Below, one piece after another: positions 21,396 through 29,614 of a stretch of DNA of 64,000 bases. Source of the stretch: SKLM01 sp964421785 (GTDB lineage Bacteria; Chloroflexota; Anaerolineae; B4-G1); assembly GCA_964421785.1 (NCBI GenBank), contig CAYQZG010000001.1:1-64000 (forward strand), given 5' to 3'. The notes under the pieces were generated by a model, which saw only the letters and a list, made by a program, of their open reading frames with translations, made no database searches and was not told the origin of the DNA. How positions within the stretch are numbered: position 1 is the first letter of the stretch; every line of letters starts with the position of its first letter. The position numbers and the translations under genes were made by a program.

Positions 21396-24300
21396 TGGAC
21401 CGGCAACGAGGGTCACAGACCGCCGTGGAGGGGTCGCAGATCCCTCTGGTGCAAATAACGGCCGTTTCCACGTTAGAACGTTCAAACGTTCCAACCTTCA
21501 AACGCACAAGTAGGGGGCAGCTCCGCGACACGGCTGCCATTGTGCTTCTCTGTCTCTCGGTCATCGCCTGTACCTGGCAGATCGCCCTGGCAGGACGCGT
21601 GCTGGCCGGCGGTGACATCTTCACCTACTTCTACCCTTATTGGGTCGAGGCGACGCGAGCGATTCGCGCTGCGCGTCTGCCGCTGTGGAATCCGACCCTC
21701 TTCATGGGCGTACCTCTCGTGGCCAACAGCCAGGTAGGCTTCTTCTATCCGCTTAACTGGCCGCTGTGGCTCCTGCTGCCCGCGCATCGTTCGGTCCACG
21801 TGACGATTGTGTTGCACCTATGCCTGGCGGCGCTCAATGCCTACGTGTGGGGGAGGAGGTCGCTGGGCCTCGGCCGGGTCGCGTCGTGGACTGTCGGCGC
21901 TGTGTTCGCTCTAGGGGGGTATATGGGCGCTCAGGTGGAGCACGTCAATCAGTTGCAGGGATTGGCCTGGTTGCCCTTGATGCTGATGCTGTCGGATCGC
22001 GTCGTCGGCCCTCCCCTAACCCCTCCCAGGGGGAGGGGGATCCGGGTCGACGGGCGATATCGCCCAGGCACCTGTGCACCGCGTATCAGGCCGCTCTTGA
22101 GACGTCTCAAGGTCTCCTGCGCTTTTGCTGTCGTGGTCGCGCTGGTGCTGCTCGCCGGTCACACACAGACGGCGTTTATCTCGCTCTTTGGCGTGGCAGT
22201 GTACGGCTTGGCGCCGATGGTCTGGCGATCCCTTGGCGGTGGTGGTTGGAAGCCTGCGAGTAGATTGGCATTGGGAGCGACGCTCCTGGGCGTTGGAACG
22301 ATCCTGGGCGTGGTGCTGGCCGCGATCCAGCTTCTTCCCACATGGGAGCTGTCGCAGCTGTCGGTGCGCGCCCAGGGCTTGCCATTTAACGAACGAGTTT
22401 CCTTCTCCCTCTCACCAGTATATGTGGGGCGTGCTCTTCTGCCCGCCTTCGGCGGTGCGATCTCGCCGGATCACCTTGAGCACGTAGCCTACGTTGGTAC
22501 GACGGGGTTGGCTCTCGCGTTGGTCGCACTCTTGACGGATCTGCAAGGACTGAGGTCCTCACGACAGCGGCTGGACCGCCGTCGTCGTGAGGAGCAACAG
22601 TCACCTCCGATGTCGGCGGATCGCGGATGCCGCTTCAGCCGCTTTGCTTCCTTCGCTTCCCTTTCTCATGGTGGCGGGTTCGCCGAGAGCGAGGGTAGGG
22701 TCGTGAGGGACTTGGTACGTCATCGCGCTGTCTACGCCATCATTCTCCTGGGTCTCTTCTTCGCTCTTGGTCTGTATAATCCTCTCTATGTCCTTCTCGC
22801 ACGCTATGTGCCTGGTTTTGCCCATTTTCGCGTGCCGGCTCGTTGGTTGGCGCTGTATGGGAGCGGCATTGCGGCCCTGGCTGGTCGTGCCGTTCAGGCG
22901 CTCTGGGAGCGGAGGTCGCCTGATGGGCGTCATGTACTGATCGTCGCGGGGTCCCTCGCTGTTCTGGTTCTGTGGGCCATCGTGGGTTCGACCAAGCCCA
23001 ACGCGTTGGGCCTCTCACTGCAGGCCAGTACATGGCTGGGCGGCCGTTGTAGTGAGGGCTTTACTTGCGGGCTTTTCGCCGGGCAGAATCTGGATCTGCT
23101 CAGCGTGATTGGTTGGGTGGTCACGGCCCTAGGCTCGACAGGCTTGCTCCTGGTGGCCTCGCGAAGCCCCCGCGTAGCGACGGTCGGGTTGTTGGCCCTG
23201 TTGATGGGGGAGCTCTTTCTGGCAAGCAGGGCGCTTCCACGGGCACGGGCGACCGCCCCTCAGGCCTTCACGAGCATGCGTCCGGCGGTGGCTCATCTAT
23301 TGGCCTCCGAGGGCCCTGAAGCCGCAGCCCGCGGATCATGGGCTTGCAGGGAACAGAGAGGGAGTTTGGCCGCGCCGCAGGGTCGACGGGGTCACCGGCC
23401 CTCCCCTAACCCCTCCCAGGGGGAGGGGAATCTGGGTCGACGGGCGATTTCGCCCAGGCACCTAGGGCGTTTTCTCAGCATGTCCGATACCACCTTCGAT
23501 CCCGGCGATCTTTCCCTGATCGAAGGGATCTATGGGCCTCAGCTCTCCAATGATCAGCTATATGACTTCATCGTTGCCACCAAACAGAAGGAGCTCTTGA
23601 GTCCTAATCTCCCGTTGGCCTTCGGTGTTCCTGCGGTGGATGGGTATGATGGAGGTCTATTGCCGCTACAGCGTTACGTGATGCTGCAGCGAGCCTTTCT
23701 GCCCTCGGAGGACGTATCGATCGATGGGCGGCTGCGCGAGAACTTGTCGACGATTCCAGCAGGGCGGTGGCTCAGTCTGTTCAATGTGCGGTACGTCATT
23801 ACGGATAAGCTAGAGGATGTGTGGATAGACGATGTCTTCTACGATCTCCAGTTCGGTGCACGGCTGTCACAGGGCGAAGCGGCTGACTTGGCGGAGGTGC
23901 CAGGATTTGAGGCGACGGCGCTGGGTGTGGTCTCTCACCTTGAGCAGGAGGGGACGCAGTCACCTCAGATTCCGGAGCCCACAGCCCTCGGGGACGAGGG
24001 CGTTGTCTCCCCAGGCGACGCTCCGATCGGTGTGGTGCGGGTGGGGTTTGCCGACGGAGAGGTGCGGTCGTTCGAGTTACGGGCGGGGAATGTGCCCGAG
24101 AGCGCGGGTGATGAGCCAGCGGGGACATCGATGGTAACGCGGCTGAGGTGGCCAGAGCCAGGTAGGCCGCTTAGCGTCACCCTGGAGGCGATTGCACCTG
24201 GTGGGGTGTGGGTCGTGCGCGGTATAAGCTTAATCGACGAGCGTACCGGCAGCTTCCAGTCGCTGGTGATATCGGACCGCGGTCGCTTCCGGCTGGCCCA

Positions 24301-24970
24301 CTCCGGGGACGTCAAGATCTACGAGAACCTCGACGTGCTTCCCAGAGCGTTCATCGTCCCTCAAGCCCAGGTAGTCAGCGACGACGAGGCAGCCTTGCGG
24401 GTTATGAAGGATACGACATTTGATCTCTCGTCGCAGGTGGTGCTGAGTGGCGATGGGGCTTCGTGTGAAGGACCAAAACAAGATCCTGCCCCCGTTCCTG
24501 GGGGGGGAGTGGGTAGGACGCAGGTTCTGCCGGAGACGGCTTCTGGTTCGATCAAGCCCAGGCCCTCCCCTAACCCCTCCCAGGGGGAGGGGAATCCGGA
24601 CGCGTTGGGCCACTCACCACAGGGGCAGTCGGCGAGCGCGACGGTTACGATGTACAGGCCAGAACGGGTGGTGATTGAGGCAGCGTTGGATTATCCCGGC
24701 TACCTGGTGCTGACCGATGCGCACTATCCCGGCTGGCACGCAATGGTGGATGGCGAGCGTGTGCCGATGTGCCGAGCCGATCTGCTGTTCCGCGCCGTCG
24801 CTTTGGAGCCCGGAGAGCATCGTGTGATCCTCACCTTCAGGCCGGCTCTTCAGCGCCTTGGCGCAGCCGTCAGTATCGTGGGGCTGGTGGTGCTGGTGAT
24901 GGTCTGGTTCGATGCTGCTTCGCTCATTGTCGAAAGCGGAGTGCGATGCTATAATGGGATGCAGGGTTGA
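21392..24970 (+). CDS. YfhO-family membrane protein / glycosyltransferase with in-frame repeat insertions
   Basis: 1192 residues. YfhO-type proteins are large polytopic enzymes that transfer sugars to envelope polymers using lipid-linked donors. GDIFTYFYPYW (residues ~74-84), LWNPTLFMGVPLVANSQVGFFYPLNW and the later LARYVPGFAHFRVPARW region are characteristic. The C-terminal periplasmic part ends with YLVLTDAHYPGWHAMVDG and a last membrane helix. Start is ATG 21392, sharing ATGA with the previous stop. Residues ~20-40 are encoded by repeat C. Repeat A is translated near residues 206-227 (as PLTPPRGRG), 669-691 and 1057-1069 (as PSPNPSQGEG). Other low-complexity inserts lie near 385-433. The protein is longer than usual for that reason. 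Confidence 0.85.
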   Translation: MMDRQRGSQTAVEGSQIPLVQITAVSTLERSNVPTFKRTSRGQLRDTAAIVLLCLSVIACTWQIALAGRVLAGGDIFTYFYPYWVEATRAIRAARLPLWNPTLFMGVPLVANSQVGFFYPLNWPLWLLLPAHRSVHVTIVLHLCLAALNAYVWGRRSLGLGRVASWTVGAVFALGGYMGAQVEHVNQLQGLAWLPLMLMLSDRVVGPPLTPPRGRGIRVDGRYRPGTCAPRIRPLLRRLKVSCAFAVVVALVLLAGHTQTAFISLFGVAVYGLAPMVWRSLGGGGWKPASRLALGATLLGVGTILGVVLAAIQLLPTWELSQLSVRAQGLPFNERVSFSLSPVYVGRALLPAFGGAISPDHLEHVAYVGTTGLALALVALLTDLQGLRSSRQRLDRRRREEQQSPPMSADRGCRFSRFASFASLSHGGGFAESEGRVVRDLVRHRAVYAIILLGLFFALGLYNPLYVLLARYVPGFAHFRVPARWLALYGSGIAALAGRAVQALWERRSPDGRHVLIVAGSLAVLVLWAIVGSTKPNALGLSLQASTWLGGRCSEGFTCGLFAGQNLDLLSVIGWVVTALGSTGLLLVASRSPRVATVGLLALLMGELFLASRALPRARATAPQAFTSMRPAVAHLLASEGPEAAARGSWACREQRGSLAAPQGRRGHRPSPNPSQGEGNLGRRAISPRHLGRFLSMSDTTFDPGDLSLIEGIYGPQLSNDQLYDFIVATKQKELLSPNLPLAFGVPAVDGYDGGLLPLQRYVMLQRAFLPSEDVSIDGRLRENLSTIPAGRWLSLFNVRYVITDKLEDVWIDDVFYDLQFGARLSQGEAADLAEVPGFEATALGVVSHLEQEGTQSPQIPEPTALGDEGVVSPGDAPIGVVRVGFADGEVRSFELRAGNVPESAGDEPAGTSMVTRLRWPEPGRPLSVTLEAIAPGGVWVVRGISLIDERTGSFQSLVISDRGRFRLAHSGDVKIYENLDVLPRAFIVPQAQVVSDDEAALRVMKDTTFDLSSQVVLSGDGASCEGPKQDPAPVPGGGVGRTQVLPETASGSIKPRPSPNPSQGEGNPDALGHSPQGQSASATVTMYRPERVVIEAALDYPGYLVLTDAHYPGWHAMVDGERVPMCRADLLFRAVALEPGEHRVILTFRPALQRLGAAVSIVGLVVLVMVWFDAASLIVESGVRCYNGMQG
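21456..21510 (+). repeat. Family C repeat, copy 2, translated in the YfhO N-terminus
   Basis: 55 bp identical to the inverse of 15475-15529. It encodes TAVSTLERSNVPTFKRT before the first membrane helix. Confidence 0.9.
22007..22073 (+). repeat. Family A repeat, full copy in YfhO, second open frame
   Basis: Full-length element of about 67 bp with both hairpins (CCCCTCCC-AGG-GGGAGGGG and GGGCGATATCGCCC). It is translated as PPLTPPRGRGIRVDG, a different frame from the other copies. Confidence 0.85.
23397..23463 (+). repeat. Family A repeat, full copy in YfhO
   Basis: Full-length copy ending GGGCGATTTCGCCCAGGCAC CT, translated as PSPNPSQGEGNLGRRAISPR. Confidence 0.85.
24561..24598 (+). repeat. 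Family A repeat, 5' part, in YfhO
   Basis: GGCCCTCCCCTAACCCCTCC plus CAGGGGGAGGGGAATCCG, translated as PSPNPSQGEGN; the 3' hairpin is absent. Confidence 0.85.
24927..24955 (+). promoter_or_regulatory. Promoter of amaP-scpB inside the YfhO 3' end
   Basis: TTGTCG (24927-24932), a 17-bp spacer and a perfect TATAAT (24950-24955). It lies in the last codons of the YfhO gene, 46 bases before the ATG at 25002. Confidence 0.65.
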
Positions 24971-25001
24971 GTATGGGCGATGTTGAACAGGAGGCTAGAC
25001 A

Positions 25002-25637
25002 ATGAACACCCTTAACCGAGTCGTGATTGTAGTGCTACTGCTCTTTGTGATGGTACTATGCTCGCTGACCTTGATCGTGCCGCTGCGAACGCTGCAGACG
25101 ATTGCACAGCAGACGGGAGCGTTGGCGGATTTGCTCGGTCGGGTCAGGCCTATCGTGCGTCTGCCCGTCGGTATCCTTCTGGCTCTGATCGTGGATCTCG
25201 TTGGGGTTCTTTTTGTTATTCTCGAGGTGAGGCGGCCTGCGGTCAACTCGATCAGCGTCGAGCAAGCTGCCGGCGGCGAGGTGACGCTGAGTGTAGCCTC
25301 TATCGCCGATCAGCTGAATGCTGAGATCGGCCAGCTCCCCGAGGTCATGCAGGTGAAACCGAAGGTATCCGCCGGGCGGAAGGGAGTCGTGGTCGAGCTA
25401 GACGCCAGGATCGCAGCTGAGACGGGGGTGCCGAACAAGGCAGAGAGAATCGTCGAGACCGTCCGTCGCGTGGTGGAACAGAAGATGGGGCTCAGACTGG
25501 CTCGTCCGCCGAAGGTCAATATCGAGGCAGTGCGTCGTGCTTCGGGCGCCCGGCAAGTATCAGAGGAACCTAGCCGTGCTCCTGTGGTGGATTCAGTATC
25601 GCGGGCTACGTCTGAAGAGGAGAGCGAGCTCTCCTAA
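25002..25637 (+). CDS. amaP: AmaP-like alkaline-shock membrane anchor protein
   Basis: 211 residues. Two hydrophobic helices (residues ~6-26 and ~52-74) are separated by a short loop. A soluble domain then resembles the Asp23/Gls24-associated AmaP fold (VEQAAGGEVTLSVASIADQLN... VELDARIAAETGVPNKAERIVETVRRVVEQ). AmaP tethers alkaline shock proteins to the membrane in Firmicutes. Here no Asp23 gene lies alongside; part of the C-terminal region itself resembles an Asp23 module. The start is ATG behind AGGAGG. The downstream scpB begins 8 bp after the stop, so both share the promoter at 24927-24955. Confidence 0.7.
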   Translation: MNTLNRVVIVVLLLFVMVLCSLTLIVPLRTLQTIAQQTGALADLLGRVRPIVRLPVGILLALIVDLVGVLFVILEVRRPAVNSISVEQAAGGEVTLSVASIADQLNAEIGQLPEVMQVKPKVSAGRKGVVVELDARIAAETGVPNKAERIVETVRRVVEQKMGLRLARPPKVNIEAVRRASGARQVSEEPSRAPVVDSVSRATSEEESELS

Positions 25638-25645
25638 GCCATGTT

Positions 25646-26188
25646 GTGAAAAGCGATCATGGACATCTAGATCTCGAAGCACGATTGGAGAGCGTGCTCT
25701 TTGTGGCGGAAGAGCCGGTCTCCGCTCATCGTTTGGCACAGGTGCTGGAGGTCACACCGGGAAGAATCGAGCGAGCTCTCGACGAGTTGACATCCCACTA
25801 CGCTGGTCGAGGGCTACGATTGCAGCACGCCGACGGCGGTGTACAGCTCACCACAGCACCGGAAGCGGCGCCTTACGTTGAGCGGTTTTTGGGATTGGAG
25901 GCGCGATTGCACCTTTCGCAGGCGGCTTTGGAGGCCCTCGCCATTGTTGCCTATCGTCAGCCTATCACGCGTCCTGAGATTGAGGGAATCCGTGGCGTTG
26001 GGTCCGACAGTGTTCTGCGTACGCTGCTTAAGGCTGGTTTGATCGATCGCGTGGGACGCGCCGATGCTGTGGGGTGTCCTTACCTCTATGGCACGACGCC
26101 GGAATTCCTTCAGCATTTTGGGCTCCAGAGCCTGGATGACTTGCCGGAGCTAGAGCAGAACGCCGACATGGTACGAAAGTCCTCTTGA
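25646..26188 (+). CDS. scpB: Segregation and condensation protein B (ScpB)
   Basis: 180 residues. ScpB is the winged-helix dimer of the SMC-ScpA-ScpB condensin, which compacts and segregates chromosomes. LEARLESVLFVAEEPVSAHRL, then LSQAALEALAIVAYRQPITRPEIEGIRGV, then LLKAGLIDRVGR and LYGTTPEFLQHFGL, are the family hallmarks. Both winged-helix units are present and length is typical. The start is GTG 25646, 8 bp after the AmaP-like stop; the ATG at 25641 runs into a TGA at once. ScpA is not in this window. Confidence 0.95.
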   Translation: MKSDHGHLDLEARLESVLFVAEEPVSAHRLAQVLEVTPGRIERALDELTSHYAGRGLRLQHADGGVQLTTAPEAAPYVERFLGLEARLHLSQAALEALAIVAYRQPITRPEIEGIRGVGSDSVLRTLLKAGLIDRVGRADAVGCPYLYGTTPEFLQHFGLQSLDDLPELEQNADMVRKSS

Positions 26189-26199
26189 TTCTTCCCCCC

Positions 26200-26227
26200 T
26201 TGTCCTGATAAACTATCAGCATATACA
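26200..26227 (+). promoter_or_regulatory. Probable promoter of the 26.3-kb response regulator
   Basis: TTGTCC (26200-26205), a 16-bp spacer and TATACA (26222-26227). Confidence 0.45.
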
Positions 26228-26338
26228 AGCCTATACTAGCGTCCAGCGGGGGAGCGGGTGTGCGCTCAGACCGTTTGGTCCGTATCTGGTTCTTTCTATG
26301 ATGCCTGGCCGTGGTGCGCGGCACTATGGGAGGTGGCA

Positions 26339-26725
26339 GTGGATGCCAATGTTCTGATTGTTGACGATAGCCCAGTGATGGTAGATACCTTGAATAGCAT
26401 TCTCTCAAGCCAGGGGTGTCGGGTGGAGACCTGTGGTGACGGGGAGGCCGGCTGGAAGCATCTTATGGCCGGGGCAAGTGGAAGGGTCCCTATGCCGGAC
26501 GTGCTATTGCTCGATCTGAACATGCCGGGAATGGATGGTCTGACACTCCTCGACAGGATACGCAACGAGGAGCATCTTGCTCGTTTGCCGGTCATCATCA
26601 TCACGGCTGACACAGATGTGAGGACGCGAACCCAGGCCTTGGGAGCCGGGGCAGATGACTACCTCTCCAAGCCTGTTGAGCTTTCTGATTTGCTGAAGCG
26701 AGTCAAGGGACTGTCGACCAAGTAG
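26339..26725 (+). CDS. Stand-alone response regulator receiver protein
   Basis: 128 residues, only a CheY-like receiver. Acidic pocket Asp9-Asp10, phosphoacceptor Asp59 in LLLDLNMPGMDG, then the switch Thr in IIITADTD and the conserved Lys in LSKPVE. No output domain or partner kinase lies nearby, so it probably passes phosphate on or acts by protein contacts. The frame is open from 26258, but GTG 26339 with GGGAGG 5 bp upstream begins exactly at the receiver fold. Two other solo receivers occur in this window (44356, 52638). Confidence 0.92.
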   Translation: MDANVLIVDDSPVMVDTLNSILSSQGCRVETCGDGEAGWKHLMAGASGRVPMPDVLLLDLNMPGMDGLTLLDRIRNEEHLARLPVIIITADTDVRTRTQALGAGADDYLSKPVELSDLLKRVKGLSTK

Positions 26726-26766
26726 CGACTGGGCTCATCTTGCTCGGTTACTACGTCGCCGAGCTA

Positions 26767-26866
26767 NNNNNNNNNNNNNNNNNNNNNNNNNNNNNNNNNN
26801 NNNNNNNNNNNNNNNNNNNNNNNNNNNNNNNNNNNNNNNNNNNNNNNNNNNNNNNNNNNNNNNNNN
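26767..26866. other. Assembly gap (100 N)
   Basis: 100 N between the response regulator and the DUF2007 gene. Unlike the other gaps, the flanks show no shared repeat. Confidence 0.95.
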
Positions 26867-26945
26867 AGCGCTTGAAAACTTGACAAACTAATCTACCTCT
26901 ACCAGGGAGATTGGTGTGTCAGGTTTCCCCGCGGTTGGACTATCG

Positions 26946-27173
26946 TTATTCGAGGAGGGTTCTTGCTTCCTCGGCGAGATCGTGGGGGACTAGCACGCGG
27001 ACTTGCCCCAAGCCATCCACAGTGATCCCCATGACCCGTCCAAGACTCTCATAGTCCAGCAGCACGGGGATTCCCGCTGCCTCCAACTTGCTCTTGATCA
27101 ACTGGGCCTTCATGAGGCCCGCAACGACACAGATCGTGGTCAGATTTGGAAATCGTGACGATTCTCTTTTCAT
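26946..27173 (-). CDS. DUF2007-family putative signal-transducing protein
   Basis: 75 residues. The core matches DUF2007: VAGLMKAQLIKSKLEAAGIPVLLDYESLGRVMG followed by QVRVLVPHDLAEEARTLL. That is a small alpha/beta fold sometimes described as P-II-like. Biochemical role unknown. The start is ATG 27173 with AAAGGAGG 8 bp upstream. It is transcribed away from the 27.3-kb operon. Much of the space between the two starts is taken by the plus-strand promoter at 27219-27246. Confidence 0.8.
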   Translation of the reverse strand: MKRESSRFPNLTTICVVAGLMKAQLIKSKLEAAGIPVLLDYESLGRVMGITVDGLGQVRVLVPHDLAEEARTLLE

Positions 27174-27218
27174 TGTTGGCCTCCTTTGCCTGTGATAGTG
27201 TGCCCTAGATTAACACAT

Positions 27219-27246
27219 TTGTCAAGTGTCCTGAAAATGGTATAAT
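27219..27246 (+). promoter_or_regulatory. Promoter of the unknown two-gene operon
   Basis: TTGTCA (27219-27224), a 16-bp spacer and TATAAT (27241-27246). The hexamers and spacing are the same as at 42769-42796. Confidence 0.7.
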
Positions 27247-27287
27247 CCTGGCTGGTGTGTTGACGAATTCATGGAGGAACTATCAAC

Positions 27288-28868
27288 TTGATTCAAAGGA
27301 AAACCCAGAGTCCGACGTACTGGGCGGACTACGCGATCACTTCCGAGGATCTTCAGTATCTCAGTACGTTGCTCGTCGAGGACGAACTACCGCGTTCCAC
27401 GGAGGCGTTAAGCCAAGCGCTGGTACGACACCACGCTCGACAGGAAGACGCGCTCATAGAGCGTGCCCTGTCGGAGGGAACTCCTTATCGTCCCAAACGG
27501 CGTTATGAGGTGGGAGAGCGTGTCGTCTTTCCAGCACTCGGCTACCGCGCGGGGGAGGTCGTCGGTATCCGGCCTGGTCACAACCCTGAGTATGCCCCGT
27601 TCAAAGTCATCAAGATCACGTTTGACGGTGGGGAAGAGCGGGAATTTGCGGCCGAGTTTGAGAACGGACATCCTCTCAATGAGAAGACAGCTACGGCTAT
27701 GGACGCCGAGGAACTACGTTCTCCTGAGGAACTGGCTTCGCTTTACGGCCCCAAGCTCGAAGGCAGACTGGAGGAGCGGCTTGAATCGGAGGTCGACTTC
27801 ATCCGCTTGGCAGATGAGTGGTTCCGCAGAGATCTGCTGGTCCAGGTCCATGAGGGACATATGAATCTGGCAGAGGCGGTGTTGGACGTGGCTGGCGGAG
27901 GGCCCTTGCCAACAGAGGCGCTGCTGGGTGACGTGGAACTCCCGGAGGAGATCTCTCCTCAGCTGCGCGTTTTCTCTCTAAACTACGCTCTTCAACAGGA
28001 TCAGCGGTTCGACGAAGTTGGGCCGGCTGGAGAGGTGCTGTGGTATCTACGGCGCTTGGAGCCAGAAGCGATCGAATCGACTCCGGTCTACCTCCAGTAT
28101 GAGCCTCTGGTGTACGAACCCCCTCTTCTGACCAGCGAGATGCAATCGCTGGAACAGGAACTGGACGATGAGTGGTCGGATCTAGAGCCGCCGGAGAAGA
28201 TATCAGAGCCGGTTGAGGTTGTGCTCATCTACCCTCACTGGAGGTCCGGGACCCTACCGCTTTCAAGTCAGCTATCTCAGATATTCCCTTCTGCCAGCAC
28301 CGAGCGCATTCGGTTCACGTTTGTGGACGGTGATACCGGCGAGGAGATGCCGGGCTGGGTGGTCCAAGAAGGGCGATATGTGTACGGCTTGGAGACGTGG
28401 TACCAGGAGAACGGCATCCCTGTGGGGGCCTACCTGGAGATCTCCCACGGCGAGGAGCCAGGGGAGGTCATTGTGCGCCCCCGTAACCGTCGAACAAGGA
28501 GAGAGTGGGTTCGTGTGGCTTCGTCCCGCCAAGGGAAGCTGGTCTTCGAGATGCACAAGGAAGAGATTGCCTGCGACTATGATGAGCTGATGATTATGGC
28601 AACTGATGATCTTGAAGCTATGGATGAGCTGTGGAGGCGTACGCGAAGGCGGGGTTATCCTCTAGCCCGAGTTGTCGAAGATGTGTTCCCGGAGCTGGTC
28701 AAGCTCAGTCCGCAAGGGAACGTGCATGCGGCAACGCTCTATAGCGGGGTCAACGTTATCGTGCGCACGCCGCCTGGTCCGCTGCTGGAAGTTCTGGTCA
28801 CTAGCGACCAGTATGCGCCGGTTGGGGATAATTACTGGGTTCTGCACGCTGGAGCAAGTGGAGCGTAG
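27288..28868 (+). CDS. Conserved-looking unknown protein with a winged-helix-like middle segment
   Basis: 526 residues, no family recognised. Start is TTG 27288 with GGAGG 10 bp upstream. Residues ~66-115 (RYEVGERVVFPALGYRAGEVVGI...) look like a small beta-barrel, reminiscent of CarD-type or SH3-like modules. Residues ~190-265 (GHMNLAEAVLDVA...FSLNYALQQDQRFDEVGPAGEVLWYLRRLEP) resemble a HARE-HTH/RNAP-delta-type winged helix. The C-terminal half alternates beta-rich and charged segments and ends with ATLYSGVNVIVRTPPGPLLEVL. It has no signal peptide or membrane helix. It is co-directional with the 148-residue protein 39 bp downstream, with a shared terminator at 29404. A nucleic-acid-related role is a guess based on the winged-helix resemblance. 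Confidence 0.75.
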   Translation: MIQRKTQSPTYWADYAITSEDLQYLSTLLVEDELPRSTEALSQALVRHHARQEDALIERALSEGTPYRPKRRYEVGERVVFPALGYRAGEVVGIRPGHNPEYAPFKVIKITFDGGEEREFAAEFENGHPLNEKTATAMDAEELRSPEELASLYGPKLEGRLEERLESEVDFIRLADEWFRRDLLVQVHEGHMNLAEAVLDVAGGGPLPTEALLGDVELPEEISPQLRVFSLNYALQQDQRFDEVGPAGEVLWYLRRLEPEAIESTPVYLQYEPLVYEPPLLTSEMQSLEQELDDEWSDLEPPEKISEPVEVVLIYPHWRSGTLPLSSQLSQIFPSASTERIRFTFVDGDTGEEMPGWVVQEGRYVYGLETWYQENGIPVGAYLEISHGEEPGEVIVRPRNRRTRREWVRVASSRQGKLVFEMHKEEIACDYDELMIMATDDLEAMDELWRRTRRRGYPLARVVEDVFPELVKLSPQGNVHAATLYSGVNVIVRTPPGPLLEVLVTSDQYAPVGDNYWVLHAGASGA

Positions 28869-28894
28869 GCACCGCCATGAAGAGACGGTGCTGG
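28866..28894 (+). repeat. Family H hairpin, copy 1
   Basis: GTAGGCACCGCCATGAAGAG followed by ACGGTGCTGG. Arms GCACCG (28869-28874) and CGGTGC (28886-28891). The TAG in it is the stop codon of the 526-residue protein. Confidence 0.8.
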
Positions 28895-28907
28895 GTGGAT
28901 TCTTTCT

Positions 28908-29354
28908 ATGGCTAAGATGATGATTCCTGCGTCATTACGCGAGCTGGTCAAACCTACACTTGATACACCTCTCCACATTGACTATGATTGGTGGGATCGC
29001 AACAATCTGGATATTGGCGTGGAATTGCGGTCTCACCTTTGCAGGGAGCACAAGGAGGCCTTCGGTCGATCCTTTGATGCCGGGGAGAAGATCGATTGGA
29101 TTGACGAGCAGACGGGCGAGGTGCGACGGGTGAACGGCCTGCAGCACGTCTTGCACATCCACTGTAGTAAGCAGCCTGATTACATCAATGATGACCTGTC
29201 GCTGGTTGACGCCGTCTTTCGCGTCTTCCTGGCAAGGGGGAACAAGCCGCTGACCGCCCGGGAACTGGGTAGCGTCACGGGACGCTATCCGGAGAGGATT
29301 TTGCGGACGCTTACCGGGCGACGGATCTACAAGGGAATCCGACCCGTTCGGTAA
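28908..29354 (+). CDS. Unknown protein with C-terminal winged-helix-like domain
   Basis: 148 residues, no family recognised. The N-terminal two-thirds contain IDYDWWDRNNLDIGVELR and two Cys/His clusters (HLCREH, HIHCSK) that could coordinate a metal. The C-terminal ~50 residues (LVDAVFRVFLARGNKPLTARELGSVTG...LTGRRIYKGIRPV) read like a winged helix-turn-helix. ATG 28908 has only a weak ribosome site; coupling to the upstream gene across the 39-bp gap with its hairpin is likely. It appears to be the partner of the 526-residue protein, as both carry a wHTH-like unit and share a terminator. Cytoplasmic. Possible role in nucleic acid binding is inference. Confidence 0.75.
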   Translation: MAKMMIPASLRELVKPTLDTPLHIDYDWWDRNNLDIGVELRSHLCREHKEAFGRSFDAGEKIDWIDEQTGEVRRVNGLQHVLHIHCSKQPDYINDDLSLVDAVFRVFLARGNKPLTARELGSVTGRYPERILRTLTGRRIYKGIRPVR

Positions 29355-29403
29355 TGGGTTCGACGAGCTCCCCAGAGGGCTGTTCTTCAAGTTCTGTAAT
29401 CAG

Positions 29404-29434
29404 CACCACGACAACGTTCGTGGTGTTTGCTTTG
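29404..29434 (+). terminator. Rho-independent terminator of the unknown operon
   Basis: CACCACGA (29404-29411), loop CAACGT, TCGTGGTG (29418-29425), then TTTGCTTTG. An 8-bp perfect stem followed by a T-rich tract, 50 bp after the stop at 29354. Confidence 0.75.
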
Positions 29435-29614
29435 TCTACCCTCGACAAGCCAGTGCTCTCGCATTCAACGAGGACCCCTTCTGGCCTGGTGTGAAAATGG
29501 TCACGGGACCTAGAACCTCGAAGTAGACGAAAGGCGCAGAGGGAGCAGGGAGCCCGTTGGTGGCGTTCGGCACTATTGAGCGGCAGACGTGAGCTGTGTT
29601 GCGAACTCAATTGC
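29435..29614. other. Non-coding spacer before tRNA-Arg
   Basis: Nothing recognisable between the terminator of the unknown operon and the tRNA promoter. Reading frames here lack ribosome sites. Confidence 0.5.

Noticed and set aside
26867..26945. TTGACA after the second gap as a promoter
   Set aside because: No -10 element at a suitable distance, and the next gene is on the opposite strand.
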